Source: Cristatella mucedo (taxonomy: Eukaryota > Bryozoa > Phylactolaemata > Cristatellidae). Taken from it: DNA of 64,000 bases. Shown in pieces: positions 1 to 10,545 of this stretch. Position 1 is the first letter of the stretch. Each line of letters begins with the position of its first letter. The stretch lies in assembly GCA_009760855.2 (NCBI GenBank), contig WPIO01000061.1, forward strand, positions 1,069,501-1,133,500, written 5' to 3'. The notes below the pieces were generated by a model, which saw only the letters and a program-made list of their open reading frames with translations, had not been told where the DNA came from and searched no databases. The translations under genes were made by a program, and so were the position numbers.

Positions 1-44
1 CCAACGTTGCAGCGCTTACGCTCGCCTTTCCTTCGTCCACAGGA

Positions 45-1080
45 TGGCTTCAAACTTTTTAAAATTGAATGATGATAAAACCAACTTACTAGTCATGGGC
101 AAAACAAACGCGATTCAGAAATTGGAAAGGCTAACGCTCAAAGTCGGCTCTGCCAGCATATGTCCTGTTGAATTTGCACGGAATTTAGTGTCATGATCCA
201 AAGTGACCTTTCATTAGACGATCACATCAGATCAACAATCAAGTCTGCCCACTTTCAGCTACACGACATTGCTAAAACGCGGGCTTGTATAGGCAGGGAT
301 ACCACATCTAAATTGCTCCATGCATTTATGACATCCCGTCTTGACTTCTTGTAACTCACTGCTTGCTGGTCTACCGGCCTGTGCAATCAGGCGCTTACAG
401 CTGGCTTACAGCTAGTGCCACACTATGCAGCTAGGCTTGTCAGTCGCGAGCGTCGCAGTTTCCACACTTTACCACTTCCCTCCGACCTGCACTGGCTTCC
501 AGTCAAGCCACGCATCGACTTCAAGATTCCGTCCCTCACTTTTAGGTCCCTTCACTCTTTGGCCCCAGCATATCAGATCTACTGCCCCACCAAGCATAGT
601 ACCATCCGCTTTCCGGAATCAGAAACTGTTTACCCATACCTCGTACAAATCTTAAGTTCTTTGGAGACCGAACCTTTAGTGTGTTCGTATGCTCCCAAAG
701 TCTGAAACTCACTCCCGACCTGCGTCACGACATCTCTTCTGACTTGTCCACATTTAAAAAGAAACTGAAAGCGTATCTCTTTATCACATCATTTAGTGGG
801 TCCCTGTGATTCGTCTTTTATGTGTTATCTTTTATGTTTTATGTTTTATATTTTAGTTTTTATTGTGCTTATTCACGCGGAAACTGTGCATGCTGCTACT
901 TGGAAGTGCATTCTAACCATACTTACTCACTAACCCTGTGCATGTCACCCCTAACCATGTTATTGCTGTTTATTGACCAGGCTATCGCTAACCATTCGAT
1001 CTTGCTTCCCTTGCAGCAAATGTAAAGTGCCTAGAAAGAGATTGGGTTCTCTGAGGGGCTATTACAATGCGTTGTAAGTT
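45..1080 (+). mobile_element. LINE-B (L2/CR1-like) fragment, 3' half
   Basis: Decayed copy of the LINE-B family. It begins inside the reverse transcriptase (FLKLNDDKTNLLVMG-like stretch near 50-100), continues through the C-terminal 'LHWLPVK.RIDFK' region at about 485-530, and ends in a 3' UTR with the family tail near 1020-1075. Several frameshifts and stops are visible, so it is non-functional. The window edge cuts its 5' side. Confidence 0.85.
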
Positions 1081-1189
1081 TGAAGACAAGTTCACGCGTC
1101 ACGTTTTTCATAAAACCATGATTAAGTTCATTAGATTATTATTTCATTAAATTATTGCAAAATAACGGCGCATGCACTTTTTCCTCAGC

Positions 1190-1295
1190 CTTATATTATT
1201 ACTATTATTTTGCAGCCAATGTTAAGCACATAGAAAGAGATTGAGTTCTCTGAGGACGCTTCATCAAGTGTGTTGTTATTATTATTAATATATTT
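1190..1295 (+). mobile_element. LINE-B 3' tail fragment
   Basis: A solo LINE-B tail: TGCAGCCAATGTTAAGCACA, then a hairpin-like AGAAAGAGATTGAGTTCTCT block and a short ATT-rich end. No coding sequence is attached. Confidence 0.6.
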
Positions 1296-1794
1296 AGCCG
1301 CTATGTGGGGATGCCAGTGAAGGTAAGATAACAGGTGCTGTACCTTATATTTAAAAACCTAGGACCACTAGGCGATGTAAAGGGATGTTCAATATCTAGA
1401 AAGGATCAACAATTTCACGACAGCGAAGCTCAGCTTTGACGTGCTCGATGCATCCTGACTGTCAAATTTCGGCCAAGGAGTGAAGGCGTGAAGGTCAAGG
1501 AGTGAAGTGGGTGCAGTAGGGGCGTGGGGGCTTGGGGGACGGAGAAATGGCTAAATTCGAAGAAAAACGAGCATTGCCGCTCAGTACCGTGCCCAGGATG
1601 CCAACGGCCCCTGATCTGGTCCGAGTCCTGTCCTCAGGAAGGAAAGCGGCACGATGCACGATGAACGTGGCCACGTGGCGAGGGAAGCAGGGTGCTTTGC
1701 ATGAAAATTTAAAGATGAGTTCAATTACCAGCAATTTTATGTGATTCAGCTGGTATGGAAATTCGTACGAGATTTTTCGTCTCCGATTTCATTA

Positions 1795-1910
1795 AATATT
1801 GATAGCCTACGAGTGTAAGACTAGCGCAGATGTGCTCGTATCTCACGACCCTGGCTGTAAGTTTGAATCTTGCAGCAGGCTGTTTTGTATTGCTAATAGC
1901 AAGCGGGAGT
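1795..1910 (+). mobile_element. Degenerate SINE-2 (tRNA-like) copy
   Basis: Contains a pol III box-B-like segment (AGTTTGAATCTTGCAG) preceded by CTCACGACC. This is the same order as in the better SINE-2 copies at 25.7 and 31.3 kb. Heavily diverged. Confidence 0.35.
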
Positions 1911-2634
1911 GACAACCACTGCTATTATTCTTTCTGCCATAAAAAATTAGATATTGAATGGGCTCGAGTTCAATGTGATTTCATCTAGCTATTATCAATT
2001 GTTTTGCAGCACACTGCCAAGCCAGTTAGTCGTTGCTAGAAACTCACGCAATCGCTACCATCGAGGGCGGACTGCTGCTTATAGCAGGCCATTTTGTCCA
2101 CGGTGTCTCAAGTATTCATATCTGATCAAACTAATTTTCCGATTCGCCGTCGCTCAAGTGGAGTTGCTTGACTTTGGCTTCGGCGTTGAGGTCCGTGGGC
2201 TCGGTACGGCATGCGGCCCAGATTGAGGTGTTTTAGCACTTTCGCTTTCTCTGAGAAGCTTAATAAAGAAAATACTCGCTGTGTATTGAAATGTTCCTGA
2301 CAGAATGTTAACACAGACGGCTGCTGAAAACATTATTCGGCTACATGTGACATATGAGGAAACTTGCCGACAAGCATTAGATTATCCGCAGCAGCGGGGC
2401 TGCACCCAGCTGAAATAAAATTGCCATATGTCCGTACATCTCCACGAAGCATTCAGTGATCCTGTGACTGATCTCCTTATATTAGGAATTCAAAGTGTAC
2501 TACTGGAAAGCCATGAGAAAGCAGCGAAACGTTTTGATCTCTCGAAGCTCAGTTCGATTAGCGAGTGATTGTGGCCAACAGATACTCCTAAGCTTCAGTA
2601 TTCCAAACTTCCTTGGCGAGTGGTTTTAAAAGAA

Positions 2635-3842
2635 AAATAATAATTATAATACGTTTAATTAAGCGCCCTAAGAGAACTCTTATCTTTTTCTAGGGACTTT
2701 AAATTTGCTGCAAAGGAAGCACGATTGAATGCTTAGTGGTAGCAAGCTCAAAACATAGCAACAGGGTTAGTGGTGACATGCACAGGGTCAGCATGCAAGC
2801 ATGGTTAGAGGTAGCATGCCTAGTGTCAGCAGGCACACGCACATACAGGTCGAATCACAGGTAACCACTAAATGCTTTGATAAATAGCTGCGTTTTTATT
2901 TTCTTTTTAAATGTGGTTAAGTCAGGAGATGTCGGAACGCAAGTAAGGAGCGAGTTTTAGGCTTTTCGAGCATACTAACTAAAGGCACGGTCTCCAAAGG
3001 ATTTGCGGTTTGTACGAGGTATGGGTAAACAGTTACACTCCGAAAAGCAGGTGGTACGATGCTTAGCCTGGTGGGGCAGTAGATCTGATAAGTAGTCTAT
3101 AGCCAAAGAATGAAGGGACGTAAAAGTGAGTGACAAAACCTTGAAGTCGATGCATTTCTTGACTGGTAGCCAGTGCAGGTCGGCGAGAAGTGGTGAGATG
3201 TGGCAACTGCGACGTTTGCGATAGACAAGCCTAACGGCAGAGTTTTGTACCAGCTGTAAGTGCCAGATTGCAGAGGCCAGTAGACCAGCAAGCAGTGAGT
3301 TACAAAAAGTCAAGGCGGGATTCATAAATGCACGGAGCAATTTAGATGTGATATCCCTGTCTAATAAAGCCCACGGTTTTGCTATGTTCTGTGGCTGAAA
3401 GTAGGCAGACAACTGTGGAGCTGATGTGATCCTCTAATGACAGGTCACTTTGGAGCATGACGCCTAAATTTCGTGCAGATTCAATTGGAAATATGCTGGA
3501 TTTCGAGAGATATGCTAGAGCCGATTTCGAGCGTCAGCCTTTCCAATTTCTGAATTACACTTGGTTTGTCCATAACTAGTGCGTTAGTTTTTATCCTTAT
3601 TCAATTTAATAAAATTTGCTGCCATCCATGCCCGGATGTCATCAATACATGCAGCAAGGGAATAGAGATAACTCGACGTGTTGGAGGGCTGGAAGGGATC
3701 AAAGCAAAGGTACAGGTGAGTGTCATCAACATAAGCGAAAGCCTAGATTGTGCTTGGCAATCACTTCGGCAAGAAGGAGAGTATAAACCGTGAAGGAACG
3801 GGATCAAGCAAGTAGCCCCGAGGTACCCCATATTTCAGAGGT
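2635..3842 (-). mobile_element. LINE-B copy, RT to 3' tail, broken
   Basis: Minus-strand LINE-B. The 3' tail with the GCGCCCTAAGAGAACTC hairpin lies at 2640-2720. The C-terminal region (LLADLHWLPVKKCIDFK) is in an open frame at 2975-3412. The RT region (GVP..., YADDT-like, MDGSKFY-type positions) continues to about 3842 with frameshifts. Truncated at the 5' end in the RT domain. Confidence 0.85.
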
Positions 3843-4464
3843 TCTGTGTGCACTATGTTTACATTGAAATCTTCATATTTTGGCCGCCTTCGAGGTTGAA
3901 AACGTGTTTGAGTTTCCGAGTCACTCAGGCAGGGCTAGGGGCTCACCCAAGAAGCCCATTTCTTTTATCCACCGGTAGTGTAAATGCATCTGCCAATTCA
4001 ATATACAGTAGCATCCATCATAAAAGTACCGTTTGTGTTGATTGCGTTCCAAAATTGTGCCCAAATCGGCACAGCTCTGCAACGCCCTCACTATAGAATG
4101 ATGTGATAACACTGCTACAGCTGCCGTAGAAGACAGAGCTAGCTAGATTCTCCACGTACATGCTGCTTGGCTTTATGTCTGCTATAAGCTCCTTTATATT
4201 GATATCAAAACACCCCCACTTCATATTTTAGATGAGCACCTAGTTTTTGAAGCTCTAGCTAGATTTAGAGGTTTAAAATTATAGTCTGTGACGTGTCATA
4301 CCAGCATCCAGCAAAGGCACTATGGGTTGGCCAACAAAAATATTAAGGATGGCGTTCATGGGAAATAATATTAAAGATAAAAAATAAAGTTAGCTGATTT
4401 AACAGTCTCATTTTTATAGCGGCATATAAGCCCTAACTGCTACCAGCAAACTAGAAACCGTGGC

Positions 4465-4795
4465 TCCAAGAGCTCTTCATCGTGGCTCAAAGCTGGCGCT
4501 CTCCGTCATGGCTCCGAGCGCTCTCGGTCGTATCTCCGAGCTGGCGCTCTCCGTCCGAGCTGGCGCTCTCCGTCCGAGCTGGCGCTCTCCGTCGTGGCTC
4601 CGAGTGCTCGCCATCGTGGCTCCGAGCTGGCGCTCTCCGTCGTGGCTCCGAGCTGGCGCTCTCCGTCGTGGCTGGGAGCGCTCTCCGTCGTGGCTCCGAG
4701 CTGGCGCTCTCCGTCGTGGCTGGGAGCGCTCTCCGTAGTGGCTGGGAGCTGGCGCTCTCCGTCGTGGCTGGGAGCGCTCTCCGTTGACTTGATGC
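4465..4795. repeat. GC-rich minisatellite, 22-26 bp units
   Basis: About a dozen imperfect copies of two interleaved units, CTCCGTCGTGGCTCCGAG-CTGGCGCT and CTCCGTCGTGGCTGGGAGCG-CT. Reading frames are open on both strands because the unit is GC-rich. I see no independent sign that it is coding. Confidence 0.8.
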
Positions 4796-5876
4796 TGTTT
4801 GCTGAAGGGCTTCAGTGTGGTTCGAAGAGGCGACGGGGACTGAGGTCAGGGAGAAGGGCAGGTGGAGGTGCAGGGGGTAGGGGGAACCGGAGGGAGAAGG
4901 GTATAGGCAGGTGTAAGCAATGAGAAAGAGGTAGGGTAAGGAGGAGGGGGCGGGGAGGCGAAGGAGAAGGACCAGACAAAGGGAGAGTACTCTCAATAAT
5001 GGGACTGTAATGCATCGAGCTGTAACCGGTTTCCGCCGGGCGTGGACAGTCAACGGCGTCGCTGCTCATATTGGAGGACCCTGGAGGTGGTGCCGACTGC
5101 TGATCTATGCATCCATGCGTCTTCTTCTTCTGAGCCAGATGCCATATTGCTAAGACAACCGATGAGGACTCGTTCCTTTGTATTGTAAAACAATTCTCTG
5201 AGAGCTCAAGTATTGGTCAGCGGTACAGGGCACATGGTGATCAATCGATCGTGACGACAAGAGTGTCAAAGTAACTTTCTCTAGATCTGGCTCTAGGAAA
5301 CGGCGTGTGTATAGGCGTCTCTCAAAATTAGGTTTCTACAACCAGCTCGCAATTTGGTAGTCGAAATCTCAACTGTCATCGACATTAAAAATGGTATATA
5401 CCCTTAAAGTCTTTAAAAGGTTTCTCAGCTGATATTTTTATGCGAACTCTTTTGCAATAGCTTGGTTTAACTCATACTTTGGAATTGGTTTATTTAATAA
5501 TGCTGTGTGGACGACGAACTGCCCTGTTAAATGATTAGAGCCCATTCATGCTGAAGATTCGCCAAATGCTTTCACCGGACATGATACCCATGACACAATG
5601 ACTTATTGAGAAGATACCCAATGTCCTTTAGTTTTTCGCCTCCACGCGATACTCAATCGGGAGGTTTTTTCAGCATTAAGCTAAACAGCTTTTGAGCTTA
5701 CAGAGTCCGTTCATAGCGAAATACCAATTCACTAGTAGAATCCATATCCGAACATCACCCTGATCAACCGGAGAACCTAGCTACGGCAGCGTATCCGCGA
5801 TACAGGGCGTAAACACAAACAGGTCTCCGTCTATAAGGTCTGCGAACAGTGGCGGAGTCAAAAGTTTTATATAGGA
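4796..5876. other. No recognisable gene; purine-rich then unique
   Basis: 4830-4990 is G/A-rich (GGAGGGGGCGGGGAGG type). The remainder looks like non-coding unique sequence with short open frames only. Nothing recognised. Confidence 0.4.
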
Positions 5877-6061
5877 CAGCGGTTTTCAACTTTCCCAATG
5901 CCGCAATCCTTTAATACAATTCCTCATGTTGTTGCGACCCCAACCATAAAAATATTGTGTGCAAAATGTTGAAATGCGTGTTTTCCGATGGTCTTAAGCA
6001 ACCCCGTGAAAGGGTTGTTCGACCCCCAAAGAGGTCACGACGCACAGGTTGAGAATAGCTG
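5877..6061. mobile_element. Short hAT MITE resembling SPIN family
   Basis: A 185-bp element with terminal inverted repeats: CAGCGGTTTTCAAC at the left end, and TTGAGAATAGCTG (reverse complement CAGCTATTCTCAA) at the right. It is flanked by near-identical 8-bp target duplications, atatagga (5869-5876) and atctagga (6062-6069). Internal sequence GGTTGTTCGACCCCCAAAG, the GACC/TGCGACCCC blocks and CCGATGGTCTTAAGC match my memory of SPIN ('space invader') non-autonomous hAT elements. It has no coding capacity and would need a transposase in trans. Boundaries and target duplication are seen directly. The family name is from memory and needs a search. Confidence 0.7.
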
Positions 6062-6117
6062 ATCTAGGAGGTACAAGACCTGCAAAAGGCTTATGCTTTA
6101 TATAAAAAAATACTTGT

Positions 6118-6262
6118 TAATTTAACAGCCTCTTTTTTTTACAGCGGCAGAAGAGCCTTAAAGGCTCTTACCCCACCCCCGCTTGCAGCAGCAATAGAGG
6201 ATCGCCCACCGCAGGATTCGAACCCACGTCTCGGGACTGAGGTCGTGAAATGCAGCGGCAAG
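6118..6262 (-). mobile_element. SINE-2 (tRNA-like) copy
   Basis: On the minus strand it carries a box-B-like GGGTTCGAATCCTGCGGTGG, preceded by GACCTCAGTCCCGAGACGTG, and a 3' part AAGAGCCTTTAAGGCTCTTC. The same arrangement recurs at 25.7 and 31.3 kb. Confidence 0.7.
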
Positions 6263-6689
6263 ATTCGCAAGATTTGCGTGCAGGCGGGGCTATATCCGAA
6301 GTTAATGAAAAGTCTTAACAAAAAATCACAGAGTTTATTCGGCACGAACTCGGGGCGGGGGGGGGGGGTAGCTTATCGAGTCGCATTAACACAATTTCAT
6401 CGTTGGTGACTATCAAAGTTGATTGCAGAGAGGAGGGGTCCAGGTCGCAACGCCGCTGCGGCGGCGACTGCCCCTTGCCCCTCGGCCCCGCCACTGTGTG
6501 CGCATATCAGAGGACAGGATCGTGCTCGAAGCAGTACTAAGTAAGTACCACTAACTAAGCAATATTTAATTCCGCACGACCTATAATTCTTGATTGCTTT
6601 TTATCTGCAGACGTAAATTTGGATGCGGTACCTCACTGACCTGGGTGCCAACTTGTATTAAACTACTAACAACAACAATAACAACAACT

Positions 6690-7000
6690 ACTAACAACAA
6701 TAATACAATTCACATGCACAGGGTATGCATTCAAGCATGGTTAATCAGCATACACAGTGTCAGCACGCATAAGCAAATAATGGACGAATAAGCAGGGACC
6801 CACTAAATGCTGTGAGAAATAAATGCGTTTTAGTTTCTTTTTAAATGTGGTTAAGTCAGGGGACGTCGTGACGTAAGTCGGGAGTGAGTTCCAGGCATTG
6901 GGAGCATGCGAACTAAAGGCACGGTCTCCAAAGGATTTGAGGTTTGTACGAGATATAGGTAAACGACTAGATTCCGAAAAGCGAGTTTTAATATAACAGT
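6690..7000 (-). mobile_element. LINE-B C-terminal fragment
   Basis: Minus-strand frame 6741-7004 carries the family's C-terminal block (RTNLKSFGDRAFSSHAPNAW). Next to it is a CAACAACAATAA-type simple sequence at 6665-6700 where the usual tail would be. Confidence 0.75.
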
Positions 7001-7039
7001 TCAACTGGTCTGCCGAAGTGAGTTTCCGTGTCTTTAGTA

Positions 7040-7700
7040 GACACAGTAGAAGCGAGACTGGAGAAAGTTCTATGAAATTCGTGCTGATTTTTTAATGTAA
7101 ATGCCTGACTATAGCCTCTTTGAAAGGTGCACGGGAATTTTCTGAGGCTAAGGACATATTTATTATGTTAGATATGCACGGCAGCAGCAGATCTATGCAT
7201 CTTAGAAGTAGTACGGTGGGTATAGGGTCTAGAGGATTAGTAGCCTTCTTTTGCTGGGATGTGAATTTCAGGATGAGGTCACTCGTAGCCTCCTTGAGTA
7301 GAATTGAAGGAGAGGAGTCCTTTTATGCTTTTTTAAACTTGAACTTAGCAGACCAAGCTAGAGTAATGTTAGTGGTTAACCATACGCCGTTTGGGCGAGA
7401 GCGCACAGTGCACTTACTCAGAAAAGCAAGTTCGTCGAGAATTTGAACTAGTGTCGTGTTGTAGCATTCTACCAATGATGATAGGTCGGACGGAAGATTT
7501 AGCAGCACTGGCAAAAAATATATTTTTCCGCCGACGAAATTAAAGTCACAGAATTTGAGATTTTGCTATTCACAGCTTTTTGGATGCGTATTTGGGCACA
7601 CACTCAGGACTGAATGAGATCCGCACGTGGTCAGATGAGCAGAATTTGGTGATATTAGAGGAAGATAGCACATAGTTTTCTGAAAGTACTTAATTGAGTG
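7040..7700 (-). mobile_element. LINE endonuclease-RT linker fragment
   Basis: Minus-strand frame 7323-7514 contains PSDLSSLVECYNTTL and a PNGVWLTTNITLA-like block. This is typical of the region between the endonuclease and RT of L2/CR1-like LINEs. The RT itself is missing between this piece and the fragment at 6690-7000, so an internal deletion is likely. Confidence 0.55.
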
Positions 7701-8230
7701 TGTAAACCTTTTATTAGTACGTTCATGCACATGAGCCGCAAGAGAAAATGTGCACAAAGTTTGGCACTTGACGCGTGACGTAAGCTGTCAAAATTAATGA
7801 TACAATCACTTATAAGGAGGAAAGATCGATTTCTTGCACAGAGAGTCGAAATGAGAATAGAGAAGTATGAGATAAAGGAGGACTTGGTACCAGGAGGGTC
7901 TATAGATTAATGCCACCATTGGCAGCTAGTTGCCAAAAGAAAAATAGATTTGAAAGACTGCTTCTGGGGGATTGCAAACAGTTTGAAATCGAGGAAGAAA
8001 CATGTGACAATGACGGCTTTTCCACTAGTTTTTATCAAGGGATATTAAAGAGAGAGAAGCTTGTATTCATGGCGACAGTCCTGGTCAGACTGTTAGTCGA
8101 CTTCAGCCCTCAAAAAGGTTGTAGTTGTCGTCAAAAACCACGTCGTGTATTGTTAAGGGTTTATTGCACGCTGAGCGAGAATTTCAAAGACCAGTAGAAG
8201 ATAAATTGTAAAAATGCACATTCTTGGTTT
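7700..8230. other. No recognised feature
   Basis: A 95-aa frame lies on the plus strand at 7910-8197 but matches no family I recognise. The rest is AT-rich with no visible repeat. Confidence 0.3.
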
Positions 8231-8307
8231 TGGTCCCGCTACTATATTACTGCTTTTACATCGGTGCATGAATCGGTGCCGCTTCTGCCACTCATACAAA
8301 TATAACT

Positions 8308-8453
8308 AGTTTTTATAGCGCCCTAAGAGAACTTAATCTCTATTCAGTCACTTCAAATAAGCCACGGGGCTCGAGCCCATGACCTCAGTAGTCAAATAAA
8401 TTCACCGTTACCTCGATTTGGGCGAGCACCGCAACCACTGGGCCAAGCCAGCT
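8308..8453 (-). mobile_element. SINE-1 copy
   Basis: Minus-strand tRNA-like head (CTGGCTTGGCCCAGTGGTTG, then GGGCTCGAGCCCCGTGGC as box B) and a tail TCTCTTAGGGCGCTATAAAA. The same insertion is present in duplication copy 2 (20782-20916), so it predates the duplication. Confidence 0.8.
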
Positions 8454-8985
8454 TCAACGCAAAAGTAAGAGCGACAACTGATACATCTATGTAAGGACTA
8501 TCGTACATTACAGAGGCTGCATTTTATGGATGGTACAAATATCTCGTCCAGAGGCCACTACGTACGTTCTTTTAAATAGCAAATCTCTTCTGAAAACTCG
8601 CTAAATAAAACTGTTTCTATTTTCACAATTGACACGAAATTTTCAATGCTTATTGTATCTCTAAGTGAGATTAAATTCGATCGCTAAAAACGTGCAAACA
8701 TGAGAAATTTAAGGAGCAATCATTATTACCAATAAAATTTAACGTCTGTTGGACAACACCGAAAAATGTGCTTATCAAGTTGAATTACCTGAGCATTCAA
8801 GGACCTGCCAAAGCCACAAGTTTGTACTTGAAATGGGAAGGCAGCAAACGTTATCCGCGTTCGAATATTGTTCTCACATTGCTCTCGGACTTGACCAAGC
8901 TAGCTAGCAAAGGAAGCGTCGTAACAGCACAGCTGTCATGATAGTAGTCGTCGACAATTAGCCGACAGTTGAGCTAATGCGTCCT

Positions 8986-9648
8986 TCAGTACCTCGGCCT
9001 TCGAGTTGCGGCACCATTCCGATACACTGTTCTCCGTGTCGTAGCTCGCCTCGCCGTTCGCGGTCGAGCCAGTGTCGTCCTTCGGCGCCGGACGGCTATC
9101 AGGGGGCTCAGAAGGAGTGCAGCTCGGCCTCTCCGACTACTCTCAGCCGCGCTGCTGCCCGAGCCGCTGCTGCAGTAGCTCGACGGAGGGCGGCCCGTCG
9201 GGCAAACGCAGCCGCCATCGCTCGAGGTGCACTCCGTTGAGCTGAGATCGAGCTGGTGCGATCGAGCGCAGCTCTCTAGCGCCGCTCCTCCTCCGTAGCC
9301 GCTGTCGCTCGACGATGCAGCTCTGCCCTCTGTCGAGCTCAGATTGGATACCTCGTTCGAGCCAGCGAAGGACGTCAGCGCTCTGCCATAGCCGTCCTCA
9401 CGGAACGAGCAGCAAGCTCGAGAACTGCTGTGCGAGCTCGACAAGGAACTGCCCTCTGCTGAGCTCAGATTTTCCTCTGTCGCTCTCAGAATGTCCCCTG
9501 TCGCGCTCAGACTGCCCTCTGTCACGCTCAGACTGTCATCCTTCGTGCTTAGACTGTCACCCGTCGTGTTCAGACTGTCCTCTGTCTTGCTCGGACTGTA
9601 CTCTAACTCGCCGTTGTGGTCTTTATTGCTAGACCAGCCGGACTCCAT
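8986..9648 (-). pseudogene. Ser-rich heptad protein, C-terminal part, copy 1
   Basis: Open frame of 220 aa. It starts in about seven 7-residue repeats of the type E/D-D/G-S-L-S-x-T (for example DDSLSVT, EGSLSAT), then Ser-rich sequence with SFREDGYGRAL and SSDSGYGGGAALE, and ends Arg-rich (VRRRRTTLARPRTARR). Its paralogue lies at 21536-22012. It is in a different frame from the N-terminal part at 9730-10302, so the copy is either frameshifted or joined by a small intron. No known domain recognised. Confidence 0.5.
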
Positions 9649-9729
9649 TGTTTTCTTGACGTAGTTCGACCAAACCCTCGATGGTGTTGAGATGTGACTG
9701 CCTGCAAAGCTGCCGTTGGTGTCGTGGCT

Positions 9730-10302
9730 TTATGAGCCGTGCGCATCGAAATATTCTTCATTACAGATCGGACCGTACTCGGTCGTAATGCTATGGTCGT
9801 TATTGCATGATAGCAAGTACCCCATTGCTTTGCTGGGGCATTGCAACCATGCAATGCGATCTACCGAACGGAGGATCTCTGAAGATCTGTAGCTGGTGTC
9901 GAGGCTTGAAAAGCTGAAGGCATCGGAACTGTCATCTGTCAAACTCGAACTGTAATCTGTCGCGCTGCTGAGGTCGTCGTGGCTCGACCAGCAGTGCTCT
10001 GGCACGTCGCTGATGTCCGAACGTCGTGTAACGCCTCCCATTGAGCTGCAGCTATCAGTGAAGCTGCTGGTAGCGGTAGAGCTTGAAGCACTGTACGTAG
10101 GGGTGGCACTGTCCTCCATCGATCTGGGGTGATAATCTGTCGAGCTGCTTCTGCGGTTGTCGTGGATTTTCCGGCTGTAACCTGTCGAGCGCTTGCCGGA
10201 GCTCGACCGAGCGCCGCACTGTGACGAGCTGCTCGCGCGTTGGCCTACGCTCTGCCGGTCTACTTTCTTATCGTTCATCCTTGTCTTTTTCCCGCTCGCC
10301 AT
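9730..10302 (-). CDS. Ser-rich protein N-terminal part, copy 1, unknown function
   Basis: 190-aa frame starting at ATG 10302. It begins with a basic, Ser-rich segment (MASGKKTRMNDKKVDRQSVG) and continues with a strongly Ser/Thr/Asp-rich, probably disordered chain containing SDISDVPEHCWSSHDDLSSAT. No signal peptide, membrane segment or domain is recognised. The paralogue at 23637 shares start, composition and motifs such as DISDVPEYCWSSYDD, which supports real coding ancestry. Differences between the copies are mostly substitutions plus repeat-number changes. Whether it is expressed is unknown. Next to the C-terminal half in 8986-9648. Confidence 0.5.
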   Translation of the reverse strand: MASGKKTRMNDKKVDRQSVGQRASSSSQCGARSSSGKRSTGYSRKIHDNRRSSSTDYHPRSMEDSATPTYSASSSTATSSFTDSCSSMGGVTRRSDISDVPEHCWSSHDDLSSATDYSSSLTDDSSDAFSFSSLDTSYRSSEILRSVDRIAWLQCPSKAMGYLLSCNNDHSITTEYGPICNEEYFDAHGS

Positions 10303-10545
10303 ACAGCGATTGCTGAGGAATTGAAGCGTTCAAAAGCCACAGCATACATTCATGCAGACGTATATTTAAATTCCAAAGCTTTATAAATGCCTCTAGGACT
10401 TTCTTAGTATGATGACACTTTGGTGGAAATTCGGCGTCCACCTGACATGTCGGATTTCGGCGATGTGCGTGAACTACTTTCTCCGTTTTTTTCCTTCCCT
10501 TCACAGTTCAAAATCAAGGTTCAACCTTGAAATTCTAATACGGTG

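Larger units (their letters stand above)
8230..10545. repeat. Segmental duplication, copy 1
   Basis: This block recurs at about 20612-25240. Matching landmarks in order are: a CATCGGTGCATGAATCGGTG edge; the same SINE-1; GACAACTGATACATCT; CCAAAGCCACAAGTTTGTAC (8810 and 21371); the Ser-rich gene; GAATTGAAGCGTTCAAAAG (10319 and 23652); and GATGACACTTTGGTGG / GTGCGTGAACTACTTTCTCC up to about 10545. Copy 2 also contains a LINE-A insertion. Confidence 0.85.
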
